A DNA stretch of 64,000 nucleotides, taken from NCBI GenBank assembly GCA_024642205.1, contig JAHEBQ010000002.1, positions 113,113 through 177,112 of the forward strand, given 5' to 3'. Position 1 is the first letter of the stretch, and every line of letters begins with the position of its first letter. The notes under the pieces were generated by a model, which was not told the DNA's origin, did not search any database, and saw only the letters and a list, made by a program, of their open reading frames with translations. The DNA is from Planctomycetaceae bacterium (lineage in GTDB: Bacteria; Planctomycetota; Planctomycetia; Pirellulales; Pirellulaceae). Of this stretch, positions 35,905-43,898 are shown piece by piece. The position numbers were made by a program, and so were the translations under genes.

Positions 35905-38184
35905 TCAACCTTCGCCCGCTACTTTGACCGAAATATTGGGCCGGTTGAGCGTCGCAATCACACACAACAACACGGCCCCGGCAATATTCACGAACAAGCC
36001 AGTTGTGCGACCGCCGACATTCGGTGCCAACAAAAGAAGGGCGGCCACGACAAGTCCGGTACGCAACAGCAGATTCAGATTACTTCGCATGTACCCAGTC
36101 ACACCGGCGGCAAGTGCAATGACACCCAGGACCGACGCCACGACCGAGACCACGGAGTTGCCCCAAAAATAGGTTTCTCCGGGCAGGCCCATCATCAATA
36201 ACGCCGGTCGGTAGATAAACATGAACGGCAATGTGAAACCGACAAGAGAAAACTTGAAGGACGAAATTGCCGTCGACATGATGGGGGCATTGGCAATCGA
36301 GGCGCTGGCGTACGCTGCCAGGGCGACGGGTGGAGTCACCATGGACATCATTCCGTAGTAGAAAATGAACAGGTGGGCCGCCAGCGGAGCAACCCCCAAC
36401 TCGCCCAGCAGTGACCCCATCAACGTAGCCATGAGCAGATAACAAACCACGGAAGGCACGCCCATCCCCAGTACGAGCGAGCAACCCATGATCCCGATCA
36501 AGGCCAAAAGCAGACTGGTTTCGACAATCGATTTGATGTTTTCGGCAAACTCGTTGGCCATCGATGTCGATTGAACGATCCCAATGATGATTCCGACGCA
36601 GGCGCTGGCGGCAACCAGAGCAATGCCGTTCCGGGCAGCACCTTTGAGGGCCAAAGTGAATTGCGGTCGCGATTCAGAATTCAGCAGCCACCTGACAAAC
36701 TCCAGTAACAAGCCAAAGGTGAGAAAGGCGATCATCCCGATAAAAGACGAGTTCAACAGGGAATCGAACACCTGCCGGCTGCCGATCACTCCGGTCGTAG
36801 GATTGACCCATGAAGTTGCCAGGAACGAAGTGAAAACGCTGTTCTCAAATTCGGGTGTATGCGCAAGTTCAACCGTGAATTGATGTCCGAACATGGCTCC
36901 CAGGAATACGATGACCGCCAACAAACGCAAAATGCTCCCAAGCCCCAGTTGTTTTCGGAATATTGCGAGGAACAGAATCACCGCCAGCGAACCGGTAACG
37001 GCCTTGAAGGGAGAAAACCCCAAGCACAACAAGAGGACCAGGAATCCGAGTGCCCCGAAAAAAACCAACGCTTCATACCAGGAAATGGGACGTGTTTTTC
37101 TTTGATCCGGCACACCAACAAGACCCGCGCCCACTCGCTTGGAATAGTAGTGCACGATCATCCAGAGAGAAAAATAGTATAAAAAGGCCGGAATAACCGC
37201 AGCCCGGGCGATCTCAAGAAACGTTACGGTAGGTTTGACAAAGTCGAGCATCATGTAGGCGCCGGCCCCCATGACCGGGGGAACCAGCGCGCCACCGGTC
37301 GCTGCAGCCGCCGTGATCCCACCAGCCACTTTCGGCTCAAACCCGGCGTTCCGCATCATCGGAATCGTAAAGCTGCCGGTCGTCACGGCATTGGCCACGG
37401 CGCTACCCGAAAGTGATCCCATCAGACCGCTACCGATCACCGCGACTTTTGCCGGGCCTCCGACACTTCGACCAAACATCTTTTGGGAAAAATCAATAAT
37501 GAACTGGGTCGCCCCCGACATCTCCAGGAACGCGCCGAACACGACGAACAAAAAGACATACTTGAACATCACTCCAGCCGCCGGCCCCAGAACACCGCTC
37601 GACTGCAGGAATGTCGCGCTGCTGATCGCTTTCCAGGTCATTCCCTGATGTGGCAACAACCAGTCCGGCAAATCGGGCGCGAAATAGGCGTGTAATATGA
37701 ACACGATGGCCAGGGCCGGAACAATCCAGCCGATACAGCGACGGGTCGCTTCCAGAACCAGTAGCAACCCAATAATACCGATCCAGAAATCAACCCCGTT
37801 TTCATCACCGGCGCGATCGCCCAACGAACTGGGGCCAGCCATCCCTTCGGCCCAGTAGTTTTTGAACAAAGGCTCGGATTGAATCACGATGTAGCCAAAG
37901 CAAACCACCGTCAAGATCGCCAGGATCCAGCGACTGACCATCTCGATTCGCCAAAGTTTTTTTCGAAACGCGAATTGCCCCGGATCTGTTGTGGCAAGTT
38001 CCAGACCAGGCTCAGCGACCTGTGGGGCAATGGGGAAGACCAGGAAACACAACACCATCCCCAGCATGACGAAAATCGCCAGCGCCGACTGTGGCTGCAT
38101 GATGTTGTAATTGACGAAGACGATCGTGTAAAAACACAGGACGACGCTCAGGACCGTAATGAGCGCTTTACGAATCCAATCCAC
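35905..38184 (-). CDS. TRAP transporter fused permease (TAXI type)
   Basis: A 759-residue integral membrane protein with about 18-20 hydrophobic segments, combining the small (DctQ-like, about residues 1-190) and large (DctM-like, about 195-690) TRAP subunits in one chain, as usual for TAXI systems. Diagnostic segments are GSLSGSAVANAVTTGSFTIPMM, GGITAAAATGGALVPPVMGAGAYMM and, later, GMGVPSVVCYLLMATLMG. It imports its substrate with a sodium gradient, using the binding protein encoded 48 bases upstream on the same strand. The substrate is unknown; TAXI systems often carry dicarboxylates or amino acids such as glutamate. Several extra helices separate the two halves of the DctM domain. Confidence 0.93.
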   Translation of the reverse strand: MDWIRKALITVLSVVLCFYTIVFVNYNIMQPQSALAIFVMLGMVLCFLVFPIAPQVAEPGLELATTDPGQFAFRKKLWRIEMVSRWILAILTVVCFGYIVIQSEPLFKNYWAEGMAGPSSLGDRAGDENGVDFWIGIIGLLLVLEATRRCIGWIVPALAIVFILHAYFAPDLPDWLLPHQGMTWKAISSATFLQSSGVLGPAAGVMFKYVFLFVVFGAFLEMSGATQFIIDFSQKMFGRSVGGPAKVAVIGSGLMGSLSGSAVANAVTTGSFTIPMMRNAGFEPKVAGGITAAAATGGALVPPVMGAGAYMMLDFVKPTVTFLEIARAAVIPAFLYYFSLWMIVHYYSKRVGAGLVGVPDQRKTRPISWYEALVFFGALGFLVLLLCLGFSPFKAVTGSLAVILFLAIFRKQLGLGSILRLLAVIVFLGAMFGHQFTVELAHTPEFENSVFTSFLATSWVNPTTGVIGSRQVFDSLLNSSFIGMIAFLTFGLLLEFVRWLLNSESRPQFTLALKGAARNGIALVAASACVGIIIGIVQSTSMANEFAENIKSIVETSLLLALIGIMGCSLVLGMGVPSVVCYLLMATLMGSLLGELGVAPLAAHLFIFYYGMMSMVTPPVALAAYASASIANAPIMSTAISSFKFSLVGFTLPFMFIYRPALLMMGLPGETYFWGNSVVSVVASVLGVIALAAGVTGYMRSNLNLLLRTGLVVAALLLLAPNVGGRTTGLFVNIAGAVLLCVIATLNRPNISVKVAGEG

Positions 38185-38232
38185 AGGGGTGACTCCATCG
38201 TTCAGGCTGGTATTGTCTCATCATGCTTCGCA

Positions 38233-39300
38233 CTAGTCGCCTTGGGGCCAAATACCGATTTCTTTATAGAATCGGATCGCCCCCGGATGAAACTCGGTGC
38301 CTGTGTTGCGGGCAGCATTGTCTTCGTTGATCGCCCTGGCGGCCGGGTGCTGTTTGACAACCTCGGCACGATTTTCCCAGATTGTTTTCGTCAAGTTGTA
38401 AATCAGTTCTTCATCCACATCCTCATACGTAATCAACTGCATTGATCCGACGTTCATGGCCTCAAAATCAGACTCCATCCCTTTGTACGTCGGCTTTCCA
38501 TCTTTGGTCTTGGCCGGAATCGTTGCCGGCGAAAAGAAGGGTAACTCTTTGATCAGCTTGGCTCGAACTTCGGGATCGTAGGCCACGAAATGGATGTCGT
38601 TGGAGTTGCAGGCCTGAACGACCGCCGGCGTCGGAATCGCTCCACCCATGAATGCCGCGTCGCAGTTGCCGTCGGCTAAAGACTGAACCGCAGCGGTGTA
38701 AATTTCATTTTGTGGCGTGAAGTCGGCATCATCAGCGGAACCAGAGTACTTGACACCATGTTCGGTCAACAACGGTCCGAGAAACATTTCAAATCCTGCA
38801 CCGGCCGGACCCACAGAGACTCGTTTGCCTTTCATATCGGCGATCGTCACGATTCCAGAGTCTTTCTTCGTAATGAATAGTCCGATATTGGGTGCCAGGG
38901 TCACGACCGCACGAATCTGGTATTCCTTGTCCCAACCACTCAGCCCGCGAGCCGCGTAGTAGCTAATCGCCGAGTTCGACATGCCGAGTTGAATCTCGCC
39001 TTTTTCCAATTTTCGGATATTGTCCTTGGAACCCTGAGTTCCCTTGGCCTGAACCTTCCAGTCGTTCTCTCCCTTGAACTCATTAGCGACCGAAGCAATC
39101 GCAGCACCGACTTGATTGAATACACCTCCTACCGGGGCACTGCCGAGAGTGACGAACTTACCACCCGAAGAAGAGCTTGGGCCTTTGGCTCCTTTCTCGT
39201 TGCTGCATCCCGCGTTAAATCCCAGACCCAGGGCCAAAAATGTCAATACAATCAATGTCGATGAACGATGGATCACCGATTTCTTAAAGACAGCAGCCAT
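38233..39300 (-). CDS. TAXI-family TRAP substrate-binding lipoprotein
   Basis: ATG 39300 is the best start; a TTG four codons upstream is also in frame. The N-terminus is a signal with lipobox GFNAGC, so the protein is probably lipid-anchored. The mature part has TAXI-family traits: VTLGSAPVGGVFNQVGAAIASV at its start, GSKDNIRKLEKGEIQLGMSN, MKGKRVSVGPAGAGFE, and LADGNCDAAFMGGAIPTPAVVQ. It captures the substrate for the fused permease encoded just downstream. The conserved pair order (binding protein then permease) is intact. No regulatory gene is adjacent. Confidence 0.93.
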   Translation of the reverse strand: MAAVFKKSVIHRSSTLIVLTFLALGLGFNAGCSNEKGAKGPSSSSGGKFVTLGSAPVGGVFNQVGAAIASVANEFKGENDWKVQAKGTQGSKDNIRKLEKGEIQLGMSNSAISYYAARGLSGWDKEYQIRAVVTLAPNIGLFITKKDSGIVTIADMKGKRVSVGPAGAGFEMFLGPLLTEHGVKYSGSADDADFTPQNEIYTAAVQSLADGNCDAAFMGGAIPTPAVVQACNSNDIHFVAYDPEVRAKLIKELPFFSPATIPAKTKDGKPTYKGMESDFEAMNVGSMQLITYEDVDEELIYNLTKTIWENRAEVVKQHPAARAINEDNAARNTGTEFHPGAIRFYKEIGIWPQGD

Positions 39301-39489
39301 TTGCTTTTCCAATATCTTTCAGGGTCGCAAGTTTGATTCAAATTCAGCATTTCAGGTTTACATCATATCACGCGCGAAATTGTCGCTCTACCGGGTCATC
39401 CTGTTGTTTCGTACCAGCGCGTACACTGGAGACTCAGGCAGCCGCCGTTCCCTTCATTGACCGCACTTTATTCAGGTTCCGGTCGAGCG

Positions 39490-39837
39490 ATGTCAATTCT
39501 GGCTGGACATCCTTCGATCGGCATGACCACCGATTCGCCGACAAATCGAAGCGGTCTGGTTCTCGGGTTGGGAATCATGAGCATCGTTATCAGCTTGACG
39601 AGTTACGATTGCTTGTTCCCCTCGGTTCGGGGCTGGGTATCCCCGCATGTTCAATTGGAGAAACCGTACTGAAGGCAAACGACCGAGGCCAGTAAAACCC
39701 GAACCAAAAGACACTCTTCAAACGGGCATTTTCTGCGGCATCATTGGCGTTGGTATTGCTGTCGTCTCGAGATTCCTCAACGCTGCAATTTTGATTTTGC
39801 GAATTGGCTTCATGAGTCTCCGTGGACTCGAAACGTA
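39490..39837 (+). pseudogene. Decayed DUF4190-like small membrane protein
   Basis: Three successive frames give one recognisable membrane protein of the short DUF4190-like type common in planctomycetes. Frame of 39490 yields SGLVLGLGIMSIVISL (first helix). The next expected segment appears in another frame around 39610-39693: PLGSGLGIPACSIGETVLKAN, ending at a stop. The final part appears in the third frame up to the stop at 39837: DTLQTGIFCGIIGVGIAVVS followed by a hydrophobic helix. At least two frameshifts are therefore needed to build a full-length protein. I read it as a degraded gene; sequencing errors are an alternative. Confidence 0.6.
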
Positions 39838-40064
39838 GCTGACGAAAACAGTTGATTCACGCATCCTCGATACGACAGGTCATCGGACTGCTGCCTGGTG
39901 GGATAAGTTGAACACAGACAGCGGGGTGGCCTCAGCACGGACAGCTGGCTCGACCCGGTTATTTCAGGTTCCAAATGGCATATGCGGCAAATGGGTCGCG
40001 TTAATTAAGCGACCGAACCATCCGCGACCAAGTTCCTCTTTCGAAAGCGAGTCCCCACCCCAGA

Positions 40065-40970
40065 TCACTCCTTCGGATCGAGAATCTTCAGTTCGATTTT
40101 TCGAAACTGGGTCGGGTGGCTTTCCGATTGAAGTGAAATGGTTCCACCTCGAATCATCAGGTCGCCGTCCACGATGAACGGCTGGGCTTCCGCGTCACGC
40201 TCGTCGTATTGCGGCCGGGTGTATTCAAGTACGGTTTTCCCGCCGACTTTGTGGCGAATAACATCATTGCCACGGACTTCAATCTCAACCGAAACCCACT
40301 GGTCTCCTCGAAACGACGGAGAACTGCTTGAGGTGCAATGTCGTTTGATCAACTCGCCATTCATCACCACGTTGGTGCCCGGTGTGCACAGGTTCAACGT
40401 CGGCCGCTCGCCGGTTTCGCCGGCTCCAAGCAACTGAACCTCAATAGAAACTGGAAACTCCTGATCCGTCGCCATCCTGGCCGGATCCTGACCATGAATC
40501 ATTAGTCCGTTGTTTCGGATCGCCCAACCAGGTCCATTTTCGACTTGATCGCCGATAAACCGATATTCGACGCGCAGAACGTAATTTGAAAACTTGTCCT
40601 TGTAAAACAGGTGTCCAAATTTCTCCCAGTTCTTCGTGTTCTTGCCATCCATGCTCAACATGTCTTGAGGTTTATATTGGTCATAGGAAACGGTCAACAG
40701 ACCGTCGGTCACGCGAAATGTATCTCCGTAGTTGACACCCAACTCATGACCACGAATTTTGGGAGTCCAACCGGTCAGGTCTTTTCCATTGAACAATTGA
40801 ATCCACTCATCCCGGACTTCAGTTTCGCGGGCAGAACCGATCTTCCCGACCGGCATCACGGCTTTTCCCGGATTCGTTGGGGCAGTGTTGGTTTCCTGTC
40901 CGGTCAGCCAAGCGGAAGAAAACATCGCCAAAACGGCGACAAGCGGCAGGATCAGTCGGGAGTTATTCAT
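40065..40970 (-). CDS. DUF1080 (3-keto-disaccharide hydrolase-like) secreted protein
   Basis: ATG 40970 gives a 301-residue protein with a signal peptide (LILPLVAVLAMFSSAWL, cut near TGQ). The single domain is the concanavalin-like DUF1080 fold: WIQLFNGKDLTGWTPK near residue 55, YVLRVEYRF, GPGWAIRNNGLMIHG, and the C-terminal GGTISLQSES and FRKIELKIL. The family includes 3-keto-disaccharide hydrolases and is greatly expanded in planctomycetes, where it is thought to act on glycans outside the cytoplasm. It is followed by no recognisable terminator and has no co-directed neighbour. The precise glycan substrate cannot be predicted. Confidence 0.9.
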   Translation of the reverse strand: MNNSRLILPLVAVLAMFSSAWLTGQETNTAPTNPGKAVMPVGKIGSARETEVRDEWIQLFNGKDLTGWTPKIRGHELGVNYGDTFRVTDGLLTVSYDQYKPQDMLSMDGKNTKNWEKFGHLFYKDKFSNYVLRVEYRFIGDQVENGPGWAIRNNGLMIHGQDPARMATDQEFPVSIEVQLLGAGETGERPTLNLCTPGTNVVMNGELIKRHCTSSSSPSFRGDQWVSVEIEVRGNDVIRHKVGGKTVLEYTRPQYDERDAEAQPFIVDGDLMIRGGTISLQSESHPTQFRKIELKILDPKE

Positions 40971-41179
40971 GGGATCATTCGGAAATTTGTGGGCCAACCA
41001 GAAAGCGGGCATTATAACGACAAATCCGGGGCCAAACCTCAGCTCAATCCAATTGGGATACCAAATAACGACTTGCAGGAATCCCGTGAATTTGCATAAT
41101 GAAGGGGCTGAGGACGGGTTCGTGATACGACTCCGTCCAATTTTTGTTGGATCACGAATTACAAGAGGCTACCAGTCCA

Positions 41180-41449
41180 TTGCCAAAAATGCGAAGAAAA
41201 ACCACCCGGCGCAAGGCGAAAGTGAAAACTCGCACGGCGCGCAAAGACCCATTGTACGTGGATGGCGAACGGCCACGCCCGATGTATGTTGATTACAAAG
41301 ATGTGGAGTTGCTGAAAAAACTGATCAATCGTCACGGTCGGATTGTCGGCAGACGCAAAACGGGCTGCACGGCTATCAGTCAGCACGCAGTTACTGAATC
41401 GATCAAGCGGGCACGATTCATGGCCTTGCTTCCTTTCAAAGGCGACTAG
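41180..41449 (+). CDS. rpsR: Ribosomal protein bS18
   Basis: A small-subunit ribosomal protein of about 89 residues. The conserved bS18 core is clear: YVDYKDVELLKKLINRHGRI (residues about 35-55), then GRRKTGCTAISQ and IKRARFMALLPF. I prefer TTG 41180, since AAGAGG lies 11 bases upstream; ATG 41189 is the alternative. The N-terminus is basic (RRKTTRRKAKVKTRTARK) and has no zinc-binding cysteine pair. It is encoded alone: the rpsF, ssb and rplI genes that usually accompany it are absent from the surrounding 20 kb. An intrinsic terminator follows at 41534. Confidence 0.92.
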   Translation: MPKMRRKTTRRKAKVKTRTARKDPLYVDGERPRPMYVDYKDVELLKKLINRHGRIVGRRKTGCTAISQHAVTESIKRARFMALLPFKGD

Positions 41450-41533
41450 ACCGGTTCCGAGGGCAAACGATCGCAATCCCAGCGTCAGCCCAGACGAGTG
41501 AACTCTCCATTCGACCGCTCATTTGAAACACCC

Positions 41534-41565
41534 AGCCTGCCCGGTGAAACCCGGCAGGCTTTTTT
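41534..41565 (+). terminator. Intrinsic terminator
   Basis: An 8-bp stem (agcctgcc / ggcaggct) with additional imperfect G-C pairing inside the loop is followed by six T. It is placed 85 bases after the rpsR stop and ahead of the thioesterase gene. Confidence 0.85.
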
Positions 41566-41622
41566 GTTGAGCCTGGAAACGACCAAGCAAGATTTGCGGA
41601 ACCGATTACAGTCAGAAGTGCC

Positions 41623-42048
41623 ATGCCAGACGTCTTCAAAACCCAGCGGCGAATTGAGTTTCGCGACACCGACATGGCCGGGATCGCCCATTTCTCTAAC
41701 TTCTTCGCCTACATGGAGCAGGCCGAACACGCATTGTTGAGAAGCCTCAATCTCGGCGTGATCTGTAAACTCGATGGTCGCGAAATTAGTTTTCCACGCG
41801 TCAATGCTCAGTGCAATTATCGCCAGGCGATTCGATTCGAAGAGATCATCGACATCCATGTCGTCGTCGAAAAGATCGGAACCAAAAGCATTACCTACGG
41901 CTTTCATTTTTTTCGAGATGAAACGCCGGTGGCCGACGGATCAATTACCGTGGTATGCTGTTTGCTGAGTCACGGTGAACGTCCCGACTCGATACCGACC
42001 CCGCAGAAATTCATTGACGCGATCAAGCCCTACCTTGTGGAAGCGTAG
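41623..42048 (+). CDS. Acyl-CoA thioesterase, YbgC/4HBT type
   Basis: A 141-residue hotdog-fold thioesterase. The family signature is present: RIEFRDTDMAGIAHFSNFFAYMEQAEHALL near residues 10-40, with the catalytic Asp in the DTDMAGIAHF segment, followed by FPRVNAQCNYRQAIRFEE and the strand SITYGFHFF. It hydrolyses short-chain or aromatic acyl-CoA esters; the precise substrate is unknown. It is complete and of usual length, and is separated by 180 bases from the next gene. YbgC/FadM-type proteins also act in phospholipid metabolism. Confidence 0.9.
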   Translation: MPDVFKTQRRIEFRDTDMAGIAHFSNFFAYMEQAEHALLRSLNLGVICKLDGREISFPRVNAQCNYRQAIRFEEIIDIHVVVEKIGTKSITYGFHFFRDETPVADGSITVVCCLLSHGERPDSIPTPQKFIDAIKPYLVEA

Positions 42049-42228
42049 CCACGGTTTTTTGAAATGTTTTATCCGTTGAGATGAAGCTCCCGCCGGTACA
42101 GATCCACCGAAATATACCTGTCTCGGCGGGGCCTCGACATGCCATATTTGAGATGAGTCACCGGGTTCACTTGCGGTCAACGGAGTCGGATCAATTCTTG
42201 CGAAGTAGTTTGTCCGGACGGAAGAACA

Positions 42229-43167
42229 ATGTCGGCTTATCTTCAAAATCTGACCATTCGCTTGGCCGAAGGCGTTGGGCAATTATCCGAAGAGACGCGA
42301 CAGATCCACACCAGTTATTTTCTGGCCGCCCAACAGCCCGATGGTGGATTCTCGGGTCGAGAGGGAGGCAGCGACCTCTATTACACGACCTTTGCAATGC
42401 GGGGACTGTCAATTCTTGGAGAGCTGTACGGCGATGTCGCAGATCGCGTGGAAGCCTTTTTGAAACCACAACTTTCGACGCACCAAACGATCGTTGATTT
42501 CTTTTCCCTGTTTTACGCCGGAAATCTGTTGAAAGTCTCGGCAGGCAAGGACATTTTCGAAAATGCGGATCCAAATTGGCCCAGCCAGGTCGCTGGTTTT
42601 CTCGAAACGCTCCGACGCCAGGATGGCGGTTACGCCAAAGCTCCCGAGGGGAATGCCGGAAGTACCTATCACACGTTCCTGGTACTGTTGGTTTTGCAAC
42701 TGATCGAAATGCCGATCCCTGAACCCGAGCAAGTCGTTGCGTTCCTAGAATCTCGTCGGGATCCCGCCGGCGGCTGGCATGAGATTCGGGTCAGCAAACG
42801 CCCGGGTACCAACCCAACCGCGGCAGCCGTCGCCAGCTTGATGATTCTTGATGCTATCGACGAACAAAAAGACCCGGAACTGGTTGCGACGACCTTGGAT
42901 TTTCTGGTGGAAATGCAAACCGACGAAGGGGGTCTCCGCGCCAATACGAGGATTCCAATCGCCGATCTGCTGAGTTCCTTCACCGGAGCGCTGACCCTGA
43001 TCGACCTGCAAGCATTTACCGAGATCGATATTGAAGCCTATCGAAAATTCGTCCTCGCGATGCAGAGGGAAACAGGGGGGTTTCAAGCCGCGGCGTGGGA
43101 TACCGCACACGATGTGGAATACTCGTTTTACGGGCTGGGGTGTTTAGCGCTGCTCGAGAACCATTAG
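42229..43167 (+). CDS. Prenyltransferase-fold protein lacking zinc ligands
   Basis: A 312-residue protein of the prenyltransferase / squalene-oxidase repeat type, with five to six alpha-alpha hairpins and recurring GG motifs (QQPDGGFSG, RRQDGGYAK, RRDPAGGWHE, QTDEGGLRA, QRETGGFQA). It looks like the beta subunit of protein prenyltransferases, but the zinc-binding residues are lost: where D-x-C is expected the sequence reads IADLLSSF, and the final His position in the DVEYSFYGLG segment is Glu. It is therefore unlikely to use zinc to transfer prenyl groups. The function is unknown. It is followed by an ABC transporter pair on the same strand with a 56-base gap. Confidence 0.8.
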   Translation: MSAYLQNLTIRLAEGVGQLSEETRQIHTSYFLAAQQPDGGFSGREGGSDLYYTTFAMRGLSILGELYGDVADRVEAFLKPQLSTHQTIVDFFSLFYAGNLLKVSAGKDIFENADPNWPSQVAGFLETLRRQDGGYAKAPEGNAGSTYHTFLVLLVLQLIEMPIPEPEQVVAFLESRRDPAGGWHEIRVSKRPGTNPTAAAVASLMILDAIDEQKDPELVATTLDFLVEMQTDEGGLRANTRIPIADLLSSFTGALTLIDLQAFTEIDIEAYRKFVLAMQRETGGFQAAAWDTAHDVEYSFYGLGCLALLENH

Positions 43168-43223
43168 AATTCGAATGGTTGAGTCAGTTTTCCGTTCCTT
43201 GCTCCTGTTTGGTTTGGATATTC

Positions 43224-43898
43224 ATGTCTGATTTTGTTGCACGCGACCTGGTCAAAGAATTTGAGACGCCGACTGAGCCGTTACGGATTCTCGACGGCGT
43301 TTCGGTCACACTTGACCGAGGTCAAAACCTTGCGGTCATCGGTGACAGCGGAAGTGGGAAAAGCACGTTCCTGCACATCGCTGGCACCTTGGACTCGCCG
43401 ACCTCGGGAAGCGTCGAGCTTTTAGGGACGGATGTCAGCCAACTCGGCGAAGCCCAACTGGCTCACTTTCGAAACGAGAATATTGGATTCGTGTTTCAGG
43501 AACACCACCTGCTACCCCAACTGACCGCACTCGAAAACGTCCTGATTCCGGTTGTGGCGACCGGCAGCACAAATCGATCTTCGATCGACCGGGCCAAAAT
43601 GCTGCTGGAATCCGTTGGCTTGGCCGAACGGATGACCCACCGACCGGCCGCGCTCTCCGGCGGAGAGCGTCAACGCGTCGCGGTCGCCCGAGCTTTGGTC
43701 CGACAACCGGCTTTGTTACTGGCTGACGAACCAACGGGGAGTCTCGACACCGTGAATGCCGAAAAAATCGGCCAATTGTTGCTGGACCTGCAACATCAGA
43801 ACGACACCATCCTGATTTGCGTTACCCACAGCTCGAGTCTGGCAGGACTGTTCCAAGAACGGGTGAGGCTTGAAAGCGGAAGGTTCGTGAAACCATGA
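43224..43898 (+). CDS. LolD/MacB-type ABC transporter ATPase
   Basis: The start is ATG 43224. The 224-residue ATP-binding subunit has Walker A GDSGSGKST, Q-loop FVFQEHHLLPQLTALEN, signature LSGGERQRVAVARAL, Walker B LLLADEPTGSLD, and switch His in CVTHSS. The HLLPQLTALENV and ALSGGE segments are typical of the LolD/FtsE/MacB branch that serves FtsX-like permeases. The next gene, overlapping by four bases (ATGA), is such a permease, so they form one transporter. Likely roles are lipoprotein release or envelope export; the substrate is unknown. Confidence 0.93.
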   Translation: MSDFVARDLVKEFETPTEPLRILDGVSVTLDRGQNLAVIGDSGSGKSTFLHIAGTLDSPTSGSVELLGTDVSQLGEAQLAHFRNENIGFVFQEHHLLPQLTALENVLIPVVATGSTNRSSIDRAKMLLESVGLAERMTHRPAALSGGERQRVAVARALVRQPALLLADEPTGSLDTVNAEKIGQLLLDLQHQNDTILICVTHSSSLAGLFQERVRLESGRFVKP

